The notes below the pieces were generated by a model. It made no database searches, was not told the DNA's origin, and saw nothing but the letters and a program-made list of their open reading frames with translations. Positions 4,893 to 5,126 of a stretch of 5,126 nt of DNA are shown here, in pieces. This DNA is from an uncultured Bacteroidales bacterium. Its GTDB lineage: Bacteria > Bacteroidota > Bacteroidia > Bacteroidales > Paludibacteraceae. Both the position numbers and the translations under genes were made by a program. Numbering within the stretch: the first letter of the stretch is position 1; every line of letters begins with the position of its first letter. The stretch lies in assembly GCA_903873355.1 (NCBI GenBank), contig CAIQOG010000437.1, forward strand, positions 1 to 5,126, read 5' to 3'.

Positions 4893-5126
4893 ATGTTATA
4901 CTACGAAAAAGGTTCAATTGATACCGAATTCACTTCCGAAGACCTGAAAAAAGGACTTTTTGAAGCGTTGGAAAAGATAGGAAAAAAGCACAAAGTGCTG
5001 GCAATTCCTCCTGATTATACACGTTTGCCAAGCCGTGCCGGTGAACTGACTGAGTTTTCGTGGCAATATTACGGCGATGCTATGACCGATGTGCTTCCTG
5101 CTTTGGGAACACACTCACCTATGACA
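4893..5126 (+). CDS. LarA-like nickel-dependent racemase/epimerase (N-terminal part, runs off right edge)
   Basis: The first 78 codons of a lactate racemase domain (DUF2088/LarA N-terminal) protein are present, and the frame is open to the edge. IPPDYTRLPSRAG at residues 38-50 corresponds to the substrate-binding PD-x-TR segment of LarA, with Arg44. LPALGTHSPMT at 68-78 corresponds to the loop carrying a catalytic His, here His74. The 30-residue spacing between them is close to that between Arg75 and His108 of Lactobacillus LarA. The lysine that holds the nickel-pincer cofactor and the second catalytic His lie beyond the window. LarA-type enzymes invert 2-hydroxy acids through transient hydride transfer and need LarB, LarC and LarE for the cofactor; none of these is visible here. 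In a hexuronate operon a sugar acid such as mannonate or gluconate is a more likely substrate than lactate, but this is inference. The ATG at 4893 directly follows the intergenic hairpin. Confidence 0.75.
   Translation, partial: MLYYEKGSIDTEFTSEDLKKGLFEALEKIGKKHKVLAIPPDYTRLPSRAGELTEFSWQYYGDAMTDVLPALGTHSPMT

Overview
The window reads as a piece of a Bacteroidota chromosome. It is AT-rich, the gene starts lack clear Shine-Dalgarno sequences, one promoter matches the Bacteroidetes TAnnTTTG -7 element, and the first open frame ends in what looks like a type IX secretion (T9SS) C-terminal sorting tail. The T9SS tail argues for an environmental or T9SS-bearing lineage rather than a typical gut Bacteroides. 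The exact genus cannot be read from the sequence.

Layout: (1) Bases 1-104 are the 3' end of a gene for a probable T9SS cargo protein, followed by a strong hairpin terminator (117-150). (2) Bases 105-399 are a control region with the terminator, a second small hairpin, several short palindromes, and a promoter bracketed by two near-identical, oppositely oriented LacI-type operators. (3) A same-strand gene series then runs to the right edge: a LacI-family regulator (400-1479), a UxaE-type tagaturonate/fructuronate epimerase (1529-2779), an SDR-type fructuronate reductase/mannonate dehydrogenase (2799-3608), a PfkB-family sugar kinase resembling 2-keto-3-deoxygluconate (KDG) kinases (3721-4797), and the first 78 codons of a LarA-like (lactate racemase domain, nickel-dependent) protein (4893 onward).

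Together this is a hexuronate (galacturonate/glucuronate) catabolic operon. The epimerase can pass tagaturonate, from galacturonate, into fructuronate, from glucuronate. The SDR reduces fructuronate to D-mannonate, a dehydratase not in this window would give KDG, and the kinase would make KDPG. The LarA-like protein is the least expected member. Some LarA homologues epimerise C2 of sugar acids, so a mannonate/gluconate-type epimerase is a testable idea. The isomerase (UxaC), dehydratase, KDPG aldolase and transporter are not in the window.

The two larger intergenic gaps inside the operon (3609-3720 and 4798-4892) are filled by AT-rich repeat and inverted-repeat sequence, while the 2780-2798 gap is short and plain. 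These elements and the two-operator promoter are the main non-coding signals. No tRNA, rRNA, CRISPR array, transposase or phage gene was seen.
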